NCBI GenBank assembly: GCA_014871385.1
Contig: CM026426.1
Location: forward strand, 23,959,437 to 24,023,436
Origin: Ceratodon purpureus
Taxonomy: Eukaryota; Streptophyta; Bryopsida; Pseudoditrichales; Ditrichaceae
DNA length: 64,000 bases
Direction: 5' to 3'
The notes under the pieces were generated by a model. That model was not told where the DNA came from and ran no database searches. It saw nothing but the letters and a program-made list of their open reading frames with translations. Shown piece by piece: positions 48,415 through 61,448 of this stretch. Each line of letters opens with the position of its first letter. The stretch's first letter is position 1. The translations under genes were made by a program, and so were the position numbers.

Positions 48415-49399
48415 TATATCATTAGCGGCTTAACGAAATAGAGCAATTTCGGAAGCTCTACTGTGGTGATTAAACGTCGGCAGTGTTTTTTCTAACTCAG
48501 GGGGGGTGAGTGAAAGGCGCTTCCATTATGGCGCTTGTCTGAGAGCCCAGCTTTATTCAAATGAAGGGTGAGAATTGGCTCAGTTAAAAATTCGAAGGGT
48601 TATGGGAGAACGACCAAAAATGGCGCAAATTTCAGCCTGGTGAATCTACTGCGAAATTAGCAGTGCCAATAATTTTCATGCATGGGGAACTAATTATAAA
48701 GTTGGAGTAAGTGGAATCATCAATTTTGGATTCTTCTACAATTAATTATGAACTTTTGAAGATCAATTTATAGGTGTTTTTAAAATGGTGCCCTAAAATG
48801 GCACCCTATAATATTTTCCATTAGTACTGTTGGGTGGGAAAGCTATTATGTACCTCTGAGGGAAGATGATTAGAGCTCCATTTTCGGTATTGTGCCATTT
48901 TTGGTCGTTTTACCATAGAGTTGAACACCTTGAACTCCTTGTAGAACCCTTTTTTAGCATGTAAGGTTCTGTAGTCCTTTTTTAGATTTTTTTTCCAAAT
49001 TCAGGTTCTACAATCCAAATTTAGTTAGGGAACCCCTTCTGCGGATTGAGGGACCAATGTCCTGCAAGTTGGGAAGTCCTGTGTCGGCCCACCCAGGGTT
49101 CTCAGGGAAGTTTGATGTTTATTAGAGGGTGTACCGCCTTTACTTCAATGCAAATTCATGTTCTCGCTACCATATCGTTCCCATATTTAATACTGTGGCT
49201 AACAAAATCACACAATTTAGGACACCGAAGCACAACAATTCTAACCCTTCAATCAGAGTTTTTGAATCTCCTCTTGAACAAGGTTCAACTCCAAGCAATT
49301 TGAGAGGGGAGTTGAAGCCCGCTCCAAAGGAGCCTGTCCATCATAGCGTCTAATCCCACCCACCCCCACCAAGTTAGTAAATATTATGAAAAAAGTCTA
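48415..49399. other. Intergenic DNA, no gene seen
   Basis: AT-rich, containing CAGGGTTCTCA at 49094, which resembles the hAT-like ends at 2341 and 62083. No supported gene. Confidence 0.4.
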
Positions 49400-51760
49400 C
49401 GAGAATTCAACGCAGGAAACTTGCAAAAAATTATGGAGATATAAGATCTCAAAATGCTCATTGAGTAGTCCCGTGCCTCTCCCTCGCTTCTCTCCAATGG
49501 TCAAAAGCAACACCGTAGGGGAAGATATTCCGATCATACCAAGTTTGAGTAAACAGTCGGGTAGAGGTGTCATAGTTTTCCTCCAAACGATTCCGAACGT
49601 TTTTTAACAAAGCTGAGAGTAGAAAAGGTCCTTTCATCCTTACATGAGCGAATCACCGCCATGACAACAATGTTCGCAGGTTTCATGTATTCCAAAAGCT
49701 TGTTCCGAGAAGGGCACTACAAATGAGGCGTTGTCAAAGTCGTGTTACAGAATTCACATCGTAGGGGGGCTCAAGCGATGTTTTGGCATTTCCTTTCATT
49801 GTCAGCTTAAACAAACATTGATGCATCGACAGCATGTGCCAATCTAGTGGAGGAATTACCTGCCACAGATTGCCATCGGCAATGGACCCCATCGATTGCA
49901 TGGTGCAAAACCGTGCTTTAATCACCTCCAAGTGCCTCACGAAGATGTCATCACATTTGTCTTGTACCCAATATTGAGGGAATATTATTCCCTAAGCCTC
50001 CATCACCTCTGTATCTGGAAACCACTTGTCCAGCTGGTGGATAAGCATTTCAGTAGCGGTTGTACACTGCCCTTTCACGACAATGAGAATGGAACTGAAA
50101 TCACTACGAGATACAGGCTGTGGGCTCCCTGAGAGAAGGTCAATGAAGTGAGCAAAATGTGTATGGTTGTTAACTTGAAATTGTAAGGTCTTATGTCCAT
50201 CGTTCAGATCAGCCATCCATTCTTGCTGAATGGAGTGATTGTAATCTGAAACCACATTGTGAAATAGTTGGAAGATAGCCATGCCAAAGGCGGACTAGTT
50301 GTTCATGTACATCTCGAAAATCTCAGCTTGACAGATTCTCACAGCTGCAATGAAGTCGAACACAAAAACGTGACGGGACTGACATACATTATCAACAATT
50401 AAGTAGACTCGAGCAAAGGGAGGATACAGGGCAAGGCAAAGATTGTTGTCACAACAAAAAGACGCCGAAGATTTGCCTTTGTGACAAATTCCTTACATGC
50501 GTCCTTGGCGAACTTGGCTATGAGAACCTTATATTTGCCCTGGATTCGCTTGAGGGGCTCAAGCAGAGAGATCCAACGGGTCTACACCTGCTTCAGAATA
50601 TTGAGCCCCTCTCTCTATATAATCTCAGCAAGTTTAGTGAGCGCTAAATGGCGTTTAGGTGATCCTCTAAAATACAGGTGCAAGTTTATGCACAAACGTT
50701 CCCGCTTCTGAACAATTGATAGCCCTAATAAAGCCTCGACTCCAAGGTTAGTACGATGAGCAAAATCGTGAACTCCAATCACATAGGGATCATATGTAGT
50801 GTGCAAACGGTGAATGACTCCACTGCGGCTCTCTTGGAAAACATTGGCACCATCTACCCAAAGCAGATTAGTTTTTGAGCAAGATCAATCCTAGTTATCC
50901 CCCCATGCCAACCCAACTGATCAAGGATCATCTCACAAAGATTTGCAGCATTTGCATCGCAATCAACTCTCCTTATGCAAATCAGATGAGACTCCCTCAA
51001 ATAGTTGACACTGTAGTACACATGGACACTTAACTACTAGTGGTTATCGACACTAGTTACCACTTGTGCACTTGTAGAAATGTATAGAGCTTTCACTACT
51101 CCGTGTTTGAGTCATCGTGACACTACGAGGCCATGGCATTTGCGAAATCTCACCCCGCCCCTTGAGTACAATGCTTCTTAGGGATCTGCAGCAAAATTTG
51201 GGAGGAAAGAAGCTTGTGCATGGCGGAATATTGTGCCATTGGTCTGCCATGCATGAGCACATGCAGGCAGACCTTCATGTGTACCATTTTCCTCCACCTC
51301 TCCTTAGTAATCCCGGCCAAAACCTTTGTGATTATCGTCTACCCTCCCCTTGCAAACCAAACTCTCTCATTCTTGATGTGTTGATTCTGTCTATGATAGT
51401 AATACTCACCTCTTTATATTTCCCTATGTTGACCATTGCCCTCCTTCATCCAACGTGCTTAAAAAGCCTATCAATTTTAGGAACCAGTAACTTCTCTTGA
51501 CCCTCAACTTTGATGCAAAATTTGCACCAAACTTGAGTTATGGTCCCTCCAATGCCCACGACAACCTCTGGCCATGGAAGCTTTGCGGCCCAACTATTCA
51601 GGAAATGTCGCATGGCCTCATAGTTTTTGCGAAGTTTACTTTTGGCCTCTACCTCTACAATAGACACCGACCGAAGGACATCATAATCAAGCATTGCGAC
51701 TTCACCGGTGTAAAGTGCACTTCGTCAACCACTCAATCCAAATCGGACTAGATATCCTTG
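49400..51760 (-). pseudogene. hAT-family transposase remnant
   Basis: Minus-strand fragments in several frames reassemble into a hAT-like order. Near 51620-51450 is a BED-like start with KLPWPEVVVGIGGTITQVW, CKFC and KIDRLFKHVG. Near 50790-50560 is FAHRTNLGVEALLGL, a HLYFRGSPKRHLALTKLAEI segment and TRWISLLEPLKRIQGKYKV, the hAT TRW(L/I)S motif. Further C-terminal pieces follow at 50282-49992 and 49940-49734. There are many stops and frameshifts and no complete frame. By family it would be a nuclear cut-and-paste transposase; here it is dead. Confidence 0.65.
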
Positions 51761-52466
51761 CTGAGGAGCTCCTGCTTCATATGCAAAAGTTGAAGGAACC
51801 ATCAAAGTCAGTTTTCTGAAGAGGAGCACGAGCTTTGTAAAGAAATTTACGGAGCGGAGCTTGGATGGTGCATAGAGTAGGTGGCATGAGATCGCTCACC
51901 CCGCAGACATAGCAAGCAAAACCGGAGACATAGCGCAAAACGAACAGATTTCAACCCACCCTCAACCTAAATCAATAAACCAAAAACCCCCGCAACCAAC
52001 AAGAGCTCAATTGACATCAGATTCCGCAACCAACTAGAGCTAAATTGAACACCAAATCCTCGCAAGCAACCAGCGCCCAAAATCCAAAACGCCGGTTGTC
52101 CTTCGGTCGGTGTCTATTGTCAGCGGGGCCGCATCAGGGAGTTTCATCTAACAATATTTTGTTGTCCCATTTAACACTGCATATTCGTTATTTTGGGAGA
52201 TTTATCATCTCCCAAAGTAATGCATTAGGTCAGGTCGAGCTAAAATGGGCACAATGGTCTCATACTTGGCAAGGAAAAGCTGATAAGCAATTTCCATTAA
52301 ATTGAGAGATGATCACACAGTAGTAATGGGAAATGAAAGAACCGCATTAGATGCAAAATGGGGTCTCCAAAAGGCCGTGTAAGCCTGCCCAAATTAGGTG
52401 AACCCCCTGCCCACATGTCGCACCGTCGCTGGCAACGGGTGCCAGGATCGCTGCCCGCAGAGTTAA
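51761..52466. other. Intergenic DNA, no gene seen
   Basis: No supported gene. Holds the one GYTGNCARC match that I found outside the two repeat regions, at 52428-52436. Confidence 0.4.
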
Positions 52467-53315
52467 CCCCTAAACGGCCAAGGGTGTTTTTCATAAAAAC
52501 TGCCTGAAACCAGCCCCTCTTCAAAGCAAGGTGGATTTTGCAAATTTGAGGTCTTAATAAGTACATCTAACCGTAAGATCTTGTAGCTAACTTCTATGTC
52601 TACATGCCCATGAAATCTTACACACTCATTCCTCACCAATTGCAAGATCGTAACGTTCAAAGTTGAAAAACAAGTTTTTTTCCCTGCGCAAAAAGGGATC
52701 AGCAGAGTTTTGAAGGCCCAAAAAACCATTTTTTTCCATTATGGATTTTGGGGGTTTTGATGCACATCAAAGAAGACTGAGTTAGCTAATTGTGTTAAAA
52801 AAATCGTATTCAAAAAAGTTGTGGAAGGTTGCCAAAACAATCATTTTCCGCTAGGGGGTGTACTGAAATTCACAAACAAAGGCCGTTTTTGGACAATAAA
52901 AATAGCATATGAAAAAAATTTGGATTAAAAATCCGAACGGTGATAACATGCTCTACTACCTTATCTACAAATAGAAATTTTTATTTTTATAAAATATCAA
53001 AATCTCAATTTTTGGTGGAATTTCAAAGTTTCGTCTTTAGGCAGATTTGGGCAGATTTGGGCAGTTTTGGGCAGTTTTGGGCAGAAATTGCTGCATTCAC
53101 AGTGGCTGAGAGCCTGCCCGTGGAAGGCGTTTTATGCTCAGAGGAGCATAACTTTTTCTCACTTCATCCAAAAAATAAAATAAAAATATCCCCATAAACC
53201 TCTTGAAAAGACCTTTTACCACAAAAAATTTCAAAAAAATTCAAGTAAATTTGAATTTTTAGGAACCTACCCAAATTTCAAAAACACCCATTCTAGGACA
53301 ATGGCCGTTTAGGGG
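52467..53315. mobile_element. piggyBac-like MITE with TTAA duplication
   Basis: CCCCTAAACGGCCA at 52467-52480 is perfectly inverted at 53302-53315. TTAA flanks both sides (52463-52466 and 53316-53319). piggyBac elements insert at TTAA and begin with CCC. The 849-bp interior has no coding capacity, only T/A-rich runs and a small GGGCAGATTT repeat near 53050, so it is non-autonomous. Confidence 0.8.
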
Positions 53316-53996
53316 TTAATAGGGCGACTTAATGGTCTCGGGATGGGGTTGCGGGGCGGGGTCGGTGTGCCTAGTGGCGCCGAGGTGGCTCCGTTTTTTG
53401 GTGAACCACGACTTCTTGCATTTACTTCCCATGAAGCCCGATTCGAAGGAGAGATGACGGGAGATTGGTGTCAACCGTTTCAAGATTCGAAGTTTGCTGC
53501 CACAGCGGGAAGAAGCCTTGGAGCCATGCCTAGACTAGGTTGGTCTTCCCACCTAGGAATGGGGTGAATCGAAGTTGGGTGTGTAGAATTTGGGTGTTGC
53601 AGAAGCAAAGATCCAATTCTAAGGTGGAATTCGAGAGAGTCAAGGGAAAGTGTGACAACTAAACCAGTAAGCATGATTTTACAGATATGCGCTAGGAGCA
53701 CTTACAAATTCGAGCAGCAAGCATTGGAAGGGTGTTCTTGCAACTCCTATTGCCGTGGGCTGAAGAGGTTGTGTAAGTTTTGTATTCTCTATGGGAAGTT
53801 CGGGTCTTGCATTTGTACATTGCATGCTATTCAATTGATCCTGCGATTTCTTTGAGTGGCTATGATATAGGGTTTGGTTGTTGTGAACTCTGCAGTTTTG
53901 GGTATATGGCAATCTTAAAAATGTTTTTCTGCATACTTCCAGGTCAATCCGGGGCCTTGAGAGCTTGAATCACTACTTTGGAATTCTGGACTCTCG
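53316..53996. other. Upstream of copy B
   Basis: No clear gene; may hold the promoter or an upstream exon of the copy B gene. Short frames here lack recognisable features. Confidence 0.4.
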
Positions 53997-56473
53997 ATGG
54001 CAGCACGAGGGGTCGAGCCTTTAAGCTACCGTGTTAATACTGAGCTTGATGCACGCTATGCACTACTTGTTAGGAGAGGTTCATTGAGATCCGAGCAACC
54101 CTGGCCATCAACATTTCCAGGACAGAGGGCAGCCGGAGATACAAACATTGACTTGTAGGTCGATGGCAGCATTTACCTGGTTGATCCAAGAACAGGGCGG
54201 CCACCTCCACTCAAAACTCTTCGAGATTGCCTGGAATTCATATGTCATGGAGAGCAAGGTCTGTATGGATATGCACGCAGATTGGGTCTCGTTGATGGAG
54301 GAGGACCTACACGACGATAGATGGAAATGCAGTGCCGACATTTAGAAGAAGAACTCAGGAAGGTGAGAGACGACCTTGCTAGCAGCAGACAGATGCTTGA
54401 CCATTACAGAGACATTGAGGATACATGCATGCAATTGCGGATTGAATTGGAGACTATTCATCTCGAGATGAGCAGCATGGAGAGAAATCATAGGGTGACG
54501 GTGCAGGGCTTGGAGACCGAGGTGCGTTGCTGGCAGCAAGCAAGTGAGCGCCTACTGGAGGGGCCTAGCCCTTTGAAGGACACGCCTATGGGGATGCCTA
54601 TGGCTGAGTTGGCAGCAAAGGTGAATGTCGGTTTGGTGCCAGCAACTGCATTGTGTGTCTTTAACAAAGGAAGCTAATTCGATTGCATTACAGAAACATT
54701 CTCACGTGAGGATATTCTTGCAGAGTTGGAAGGGGCTCCGTTGATATTTGTCCTCAAGCTGGATGAGGCAGAGATTATAAACGGGAAGAAATTTGAACGT
54801 GTTAGCATCACGTTGATGAATAGAACTTTGGACGCTAACATTCAGGTGGACCACGAGAGGTACTTCTCAGTACAATCAGAGCAGGAGATTTGGCCAGTTG
54901 CCACGTTTCAGGTCGAGAAGGAGTCCTACGATGTTCTCTTGTGGATATTTGGAAAGTCGAACATCCCGGCTGTGATTGCAGCACAGTCAAGTGGCGAGAA
55001 ACTCACGGTCCCTGAAGTTGGAGAATTCCAGGTGGAGTGGCATCTTGCTGCGGACCTGAAGATGATCAAGTGTATGTACGGTCTTTAGTCGGGGCTGTCA
55101 TGTGCAATGAACTGCATATACTGCGACCAGAAGAGGATAAAGCCCACTGTGGGGACAGCAAGCTAGGCAAACTCTGCCATCTAGAGCCGTGGTAAAGCAA
55201 AGCGGGTGGGGGGGCTATTTTCCAGCAGCGTACCTGAGGAACCTTGTGACATGACAGCATCTACTAGGTGGAGGCCTATCCTGCCGATTCCTTTGTCTAG
55301 AGTACACATTTGTACATTGCATGCCTTGGTTCGATTGACGGAGAAGATTGTGCACATGCATATCATGTATGTTTGGAACATACAGAATCAGAGACTTAGG
55401 GCTACTGCAATTGAACAGATGGAGAAGTCGTTGTCCGCGATTGGAGCTCATGGTAGAAACGTGGAGATTAAGAGGGATCCCAAGCTCAGTGGCAACAATG
55501 GAAATGTGCCGCAAAAACCCTCTTTGAGTGGTACTGTTGCCAGCAGGCTTTTTAAGCCAATCGTTTGGTCTGGCAATGATAAGGCCTGGAAGGATATATG
55601 TCAAGATGAGAATAATAATGCCGGATGTGGAGCTGACCGCATTGCAAAGTATTAGATGTGGCAAGCCTTTGAAGAGGTCATACCATATTTGACAGGATTG
55701 GTGTTGACAGCAGAGCAACGGATGCAGTTTAAGTAGAAGATACACAAGTGGGGAAAGGCATAGTTAAAGGCCTTTGGAGAGGAGCATATTACCCATTATA
55801 TGGTATGCTCACGGCTCTGTCTATCGTTGCTTTTGGTCATTCTTCAGTGAACCGTCTACTTGACCTAAGTATCCGGCTTTTAACTTCCTTCATCTTGTTG
55901 ACAGCACGTAATTGTACGGCACTCCACTTGGTTTGTGGAGCACTATGGGAGCCTTGGAGTCTGGAGCTGCCAAGGCATGGAGAAATCACACCACCAAGCG
56001 AAGGCGGCACATTAAGCACATACAGCCCATGGAGGTGGGAAAGCCCGTACTAGTGCAATTCTCCAGCAGTTCCAGCATTGGTACTGAAACATACAACATC
56101 GATATAGGAAAAAATGGAAATCCAGGGAGCTGTTCCTGACCCGGATGACGGACCACGGGCCCTAGCGGCATCCAAGAGACGCGAGCGGTGGCAACAATCA
56201 AACGCTGCCATCGCCTGCGAGGAGTGGAGGTCAAGGAGGAGGCGTGTTGGAGGAGCATATGTTCTTGAAGAAGTCATGGAGGGCGAAGGAGATGGCATGA
56301 TGGAAGAAGAGGCGGAATGGAATGCCAATGGGGACATGGTTGGCGGTGGGGGCTAGGAAGATGAACAGAGGGACGCTGCTGGCAACTATGAGGACATCGC
56401 AGATGCTGGCAACAGGGGTGCCGGGGAGGATATTGCCTTCGATGTCGACATTGCACATGCTGACAACGACTAG
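53997..56473 (+). pseudogene. Transposase-like gene, copy B (decayed)
   Basis: Exons 53997-54620, 54726-55802 and 55905-56473. Exon 1 starts MAARGVEPLSYRVNTELD, has DPRTGRPPPLKTLRDCLEF and then a coiled coil. Exon 2 has KLDEAEIINGKKFERVSITL, VEWHLAADLKMIKCMYGL, CAMNCIYCDQKRIKP (zinc-like Cys cluster) and VHICTLHALVRLTEKIVH, the last lost in copy A. Exon 3 has WFVEHYGSLGVWSCQGMEKS and an acidic tail. Nine in-frame stops are TAG (54156, 54318, 55086, 55164, 55182, 55653, 55734, 55761, 56354), with a TAA and a TGA in exon 3 and a one-base loss near 56110. Where copy A keeps Gln, three of these stops align (CAA at 55086; CAG at 55164 and 55653). The last acceptor lies inside a GTTGACAGC motif. 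Family unknown; transposon origin inferred. Confidence 0.65.
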
Positions 56474-56590
56474 GGGGCTCAGGGAGTTCAGCACGGTTGA
56501 TATGTTTTTTCTTTTTATACAATGTTTTTTACGAGGGTACTATTGTACAGAAGTAACACCTTTCATTCCAAATGTATTTTGAAGAGAGTA
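54617..56590 (+). repeat. Dispersed repeat, copy B
   Basis: Aligns with 160-2010 in the same orientation, as described for copy A. Confidence 0.8.
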
Positions 56591-57960
56591 TAATGAATCG
56601 AACAGCTTCATGGTTTTGTTCTAGGTTTTGTTCTGTTTACTTCTTATTATGTTTTTTTTCATTGCTATAGAATGATGTTTTTGAAAGTTCCTTTGAGAAC
56701 TAACAAATAATATTTTAAAGGGTACATGTACTCTGTAAGACCTTTGAATCAAAGTTGAATACAGGAGATCCTTTTAACTTAATCTTTGGCGTTTGAATTG
56801 ATGTTAATGAAAATAGTCTACAAGGCCGAGAAGAAGAGATAAGCTTGTTAGTTATTATATCTTTTTAAATTTATTTCACATTCTTTTAATGGTTTTCTGA
56901 CTTTTAATTTTATCTTATTTCATGTCTTTCCTTTCATTTTTCTAAGACGACGTTTTCTAAATTCCTTTGTGATGTTCGAACTTCTGATATTTTAATGTGA
57001 ATTTTACTTGTTGATTACATGGTGTAACATTTATAATTAATGAGAGGCGCTTTTCTTAAATTTATTCCCAAAATTCATGCTATTTTGTTTCGATTTTGGT
57101 ATTTTTTTTTTAATTTAATTTTTTTTTTTTTTTTTTTTTTTTTTATTTTCTTTCCACATTTAAGAATTTCTATTTACAATTTGTTTTTATTATGACTTAT
57201 TTTAATTATTTTCTTTCTAATTTAAGATTGTATTCTTATCTATAAAATGATGTTTTCTAAATTCCTTTAGAGAAAGTCTATTATTTCTTAGACTTTTTCC
57301 AAATTCCTAATATTTTCATCTTTACAAGAATCATTAAATAACTATAATAGTTCCCCTAAAATAAAATTTGTTCACCTCCAAAACTAATAATTAATAATAT
57401 TTGTTATGTTTCCTAACTATTGTTATTTTTGAGCTTGCTTTGTTTTGGTCTTAATCATTTTCTTTTCTCTTTTTGTTCCATTTTTTGACCCCATTTTTTT
57501 TATTAAATACGGAAATTGTAGAATGAATTGTACTTGTACATTAGATAATTAATAATTAATAATTTTTGGTTTTTTAAGATAATCATAAGTTAATAATTGT
57601 TGAGATTATATTATTTCCCTTCTTCCAATTTTATTTGATTTTCCCACCAATCATTATTTTCCAACTTTTCTTATTTTTTCCCAAAGTCCTGTATTTTTAA
57701 AATTGGCGAGTAAGGTTTTATTTTCATTACGGTTTTTATTTTCACTTGGTTTTCCTTCCAATTTCAGATTATTCTCTTCTCTTTGTTTCATCATTTGTTT
57801 TTTGGGTTTCTATCTTCTTTTTATTTTTATTTTATTTTTCTCATCTTGTTTTTATATTTTCTCCTTATTATTTTTTTTTTATTATTTTTTTTATTTTTTG
57901 GTTTTATATTAAAAAAATTCCAATATCTTCCCTATTTTCCGAATTGATGATATTTTTTTA
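56474..57960. other. Very AT-rich non-coding DNA
   Basis: T-rich runs dominate, including a T24-like tract near 57120. No gene. Confidence 0.7.
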
Positions 57961-58865
57961 AAGCCATAAATGTGATGGGACCGATTGAGCAGGGGAGTAC
58001 ATTAATGCCGCGGTCAAACACCCATGACTGCGGCATCCAAACCCGCGCGGTGTCAAGAGAGGCAACTGCACTCCCCTCCTCTCTTGACACCGTTGCTAGC
58101 AGCAACACTGGTGCGGTTGAAGCGTTGAAGGTCGCGAGGAGTGGAGGTGAAGGAACTTGAGGGACTGTCCGAGCTTTGAGATCGAGGGTCGCACAGTCTG
58201 AGCTTGGAGATTGAGGGCCGCACAGTCCGAGCATGGGGAACGAGGGTAGCACGGTTCGAGCTCGGAGATTGAGGGTCGCATAGTCGGAGCTCGGAGATTG
58301 AGGGTCACACAATCGAAGCTTGCGGAACGAGGGTCGGTAGTAAGGGGACGAAGGGGGTTGAAGGTGGGGAGAGCTAATGGGAGAGAGACGGAGGTAAAGG
58401 AAGGCGGGACGAAGCTGAGAGGGGTCTGTTGAGAGCGGATTGTGGGCATAAGGGTGCTGCGGAGGGGCGCTCGATACAGAGGTGCGGCGCAGGTGGGAGG
58501 AACAACAGCCTCAGAGCGAAGGAAGGAACTGAAGGGGCGCGGCAGCATTGAGGTAAACCCCCTACTCTAATGCGATTTTCTGTCTTTGGTTGCACTCTCA
58601 GCTATCCAACAAGTCGTGAGCTCAGTCTGCTGTAAGTGACATAGTGTAGCACGCGTGAGTAGTAATAGGTAGGTGTGTCTATCCATAAGGTTCCATGAAC
58701 TGTATGCAAGAAGCGAGAGGCATTGTTTTAGCTACAGTCTTTGCTGTCAGCAAATCTTGGATAAGAATTTCCCGCGTCTATTTTACCGTTCGTCTACTTA
58801 GAAGTTAGAGAGTTCCGATAGTGGATAATTGTCTATCAGCACTAACTTGTGGTTGTGTTGCAGCC
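57961..58865. other. Upstream region of the RING-like gene
   Basis: Contains the 29-bp minisatellite and, at 58743, one palindromic motif. An intron acceptor at 58863 (GTTGTGTTGCAG) precedes the ATG by a few bases. Confidence 0.4.
58171..58338. repeat. 29-bp minisatellite, about 5.8 copies
   Basis: Units start at 58171, 58200, 58229, 58258, 58287 and 58316 with the pattern GAGCTYGGAGATTGAGGGTC followed by GCACAGTCC. The period is not a multiple of three, so it is unlikely to be coding. Confidence 0.9.
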
Positions 58866-60762
58866 ATGGCTGCTGGTAGCAAGGACGACGGCGTCCTCAC
58901 GGAGTGGGACCTCCCTTTCGACCTCAAGTCTCTACCACAGGATGTGGCGGACAAGCTTGTGGTGATTGCGCCCTTTCTTCTTGGGAGGAAGAGCGCAAAC
59001 TACGACATCGATTTCTTCCATCGTACACTTGGCCTCTGCAGAACCGAGATATCCTTCACCGAGCTCAGCAGTGACAAGGTATGCAAGAAATCCTTGTTCA
59101 TAGAGAGATGGCCGGAACGACATGGAGGGCGCCACCACATTGCTGATTGGAGTGACAACCAGGCTATCGAGGCTTACACACCCCAGCATGCGAAGGTGTA
59201 TGGAGGTGTAGGTCTTAACAACGGAACCTTTGGTACCTCCTTCCTTCGAGGCTGTCACCTGACCTTCAAGTTGGGCAAAGACGTAAACAGGGCAGAGAAA
59301 GCCGCGACCTTGCAGACAGCACGTGAGAAGGGGGCTGCCCGCAACCGGATGAAGCTCACACCCCCAGCCTTGAGAGAGCAGATCGAGGCCCTCATTGACG
59401 TGCTCGGTGGCCACATCGACGACAGACCCTTTGCTGGCAACACATCCCTGGCCATTGAGGGAGTCGGCATTCAACCTAGCCAGGGCGTCCTTGTTATGGG
59501 GAGCAGCAGCAAGGGAGGGCCTGCAGCAGGGGGAGCTCGGGGTCGCACTTGAAGCCAGCTCAGGGCGAAGGCGGCCTTGATCACTGAAGAGGAGAGCGTG
59601 CCCAAGTCTTCACTTGCTGGTAGCAAGGATGAAGACCGACCCACCACGGATCCGAAGGCAAAGTTGGACCAGGCGAGAGCTCAGGCCAACCTTGCGAAGA
59701 AGGAGGCTCAAAGGGAGAGCCTTGTTGGAGATATCAAGAACCAGAAGACCTTTGTGAAGGAGAAGGAGGATGAAGAGGGCCGGTTCTATGACAAGATTGC
59801 CGCCCACCGTGCTGCCAGCAAGATAGCCGGGGCCGCTGGCAACACGGTAGAGAAGAAGCGGTTGGATGGTCTGGCCCGTCTCGGTGGTGATCAGATGGCC
59901 AATGCGAGCAAGGCTGCCAAAAAAGCCCAGCTTTGCATTGACAACAAGGAGATGCAGCTGGAGGCATTGATGGGGGACATAGACAAGTGCAAGGCCGAGG
60001 TCGGGGTTCTTAGCGTAGAGATCATGTCTCTGGAGCTGGCAGCGGCATTCATTCGCCCAAAGAGTGTGCTCCCACACTTGCCATCCGAGTTTCGAGCCCT
60101 CCCCATTCAGGTTTCTGAACCTTGCCCCTTCTGTGCACGGTACTTTGTTGACGCCGCTTGTGTACCCTTGCATTGCGGCTGCTTGGCACACCCACATTGC
60201 ATGTTTGAGGTTGTCTTCTCCCTTGACGCCAAGTGTAGCCGTTGCTGCTGCTCCTTGAGTGGGGGGTGGCTTGGGCAATGGGGATTTCCACTGCATGAGT
60301 CAGCTCAAGCGGAGCTCCAGCACCTCCTTGAGGTTCTCAAGTCCGAGGTGGGAGCACCAGACCTCCAGAGCCCCGTAGCTGGCAGCAAGAGGGCCGCTGA
60401 GCGCTCTTCTCCTCCTTTGGGGGAGGAAAACCAAGTTAGGAAGAAGACTCGCTTTGAATACGATTTGGAGGCTTCGGGGATTGCTTGTCATCGCCAAGAC
60501 CTCCGCTCAGCCCATGGTAATCGCGGACTTGCTGCCAGCAGACGGAGGGGATGGCGATGTTGTTGCCAGCACGCAGAAGTCTTATGACCTGAGCTTCCGG
60601 TAGGAGATAGAAGCCCCTCCACGCCAGGAGGCCAAGGACACACCCTCTCATGGTGATGGACTCAGCTCCAGTACCACCGAGTCCGCGGGGACATCTCAAG
60701 ACCCAGCTGGAGGTGCCCTGGAGAAGCTAGTTGATGCCATCGCGAGCTCAGTAGAGGCTTAG
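58866..60762 (+). pseudogene. RING-like zinc-finger gene of the repeat region
   Basis: One frame from ATG 58866 runs through TGA 59550-59552 and, after a frameshift between about 60470 and 60515, through TAG 60601 to TAG 60760-60762, about 630 codons. The N-terminus has WDLPFDLKSLPQDVADKLVV. The middle is a Lys/Glu/Ala-rich coiled coil. At about residues 418-462 CPFCARYF, PLHCGCLAHPHCMFEV and KCSRC give a RING-like C..C, C.C..H..C, C..C pattern. A basic RKKTRFEYD follows. AGSK or AGN tripeptide repeats are produced by the DNA palindrome. RING proteins usually bind zinc and act in ubiquitin transfer; that role here is inference. It lies downstream of copy B and shares its motif, so it may belong to the same element. 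Confidence 0.55.
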
Positions 60763-61448
60763 AGTCTATCTTTTTTTTTGTTGATAGTGCCATAGCGGAT
60801 TAGTATTAGTGGCATTTACTTTGTTTCACGTTGCATTTTCATTTGCTGCCCTGATTTTCGACTCTATGTTTGCAGCTGCGGTGCCAACAAGTAGTTGTTG
60901 GCAACAGTGTGTAAGTAGTTCCGATTGGGGGGGGTTGGGGTCAAACTTTTGAGAAACCGAACCTCATTTTTTTTAGACACTTATGATGAATGTTATCTTC
61001 TTTTATTTCTATCTTGTACATGTGGCTGCCATATTGGTCGTGATAGTATGGAAGTCGCCTTGGTCGTGAACCCTAATGTGTGCTGTCAGCAACATGTTCT
61101 AGAAGAAGACTTCCATTCATTAAGGGGGAAGGTTACAGACCGTTCTAGGGATGATTGACCATATATTTAACCTTACATGATGTGTCAAGCACAACGCATA
61201 GTCCCTTACAAGTGTAAAGAATCATTCTGGCATTGGTTTAGTGAAACATGGAGCCATTTCAAATACTGTAGGCAGACTTGTGAAGACCCTAATAGATCAC
61301 CTCAATGCCGTGGTGAAAACGTTGTTGTCCTACACCTCCACTATCTTGATGGTTTTGGGAACTGCCACCTCACCAAGAAGTACACGCCTCTCATTACGTA
61401 TGTTGATCTACATCAATGCTTCCAACAAAATGCGTTAGTACAATTATG
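60763..61448. other. Non-coding spacer with palindromic motifs
   Basis: Motifs at 60897 and 61082; short plus-strand frames only, none supported. Confidence 0.4.

Noticed and set aside
49094..49104. CAGGGTTCTCA as a hAT left end
   Set aside because: It precedes a hAT remnant, but no right end or duplication was seen, so I did not annotate an element.
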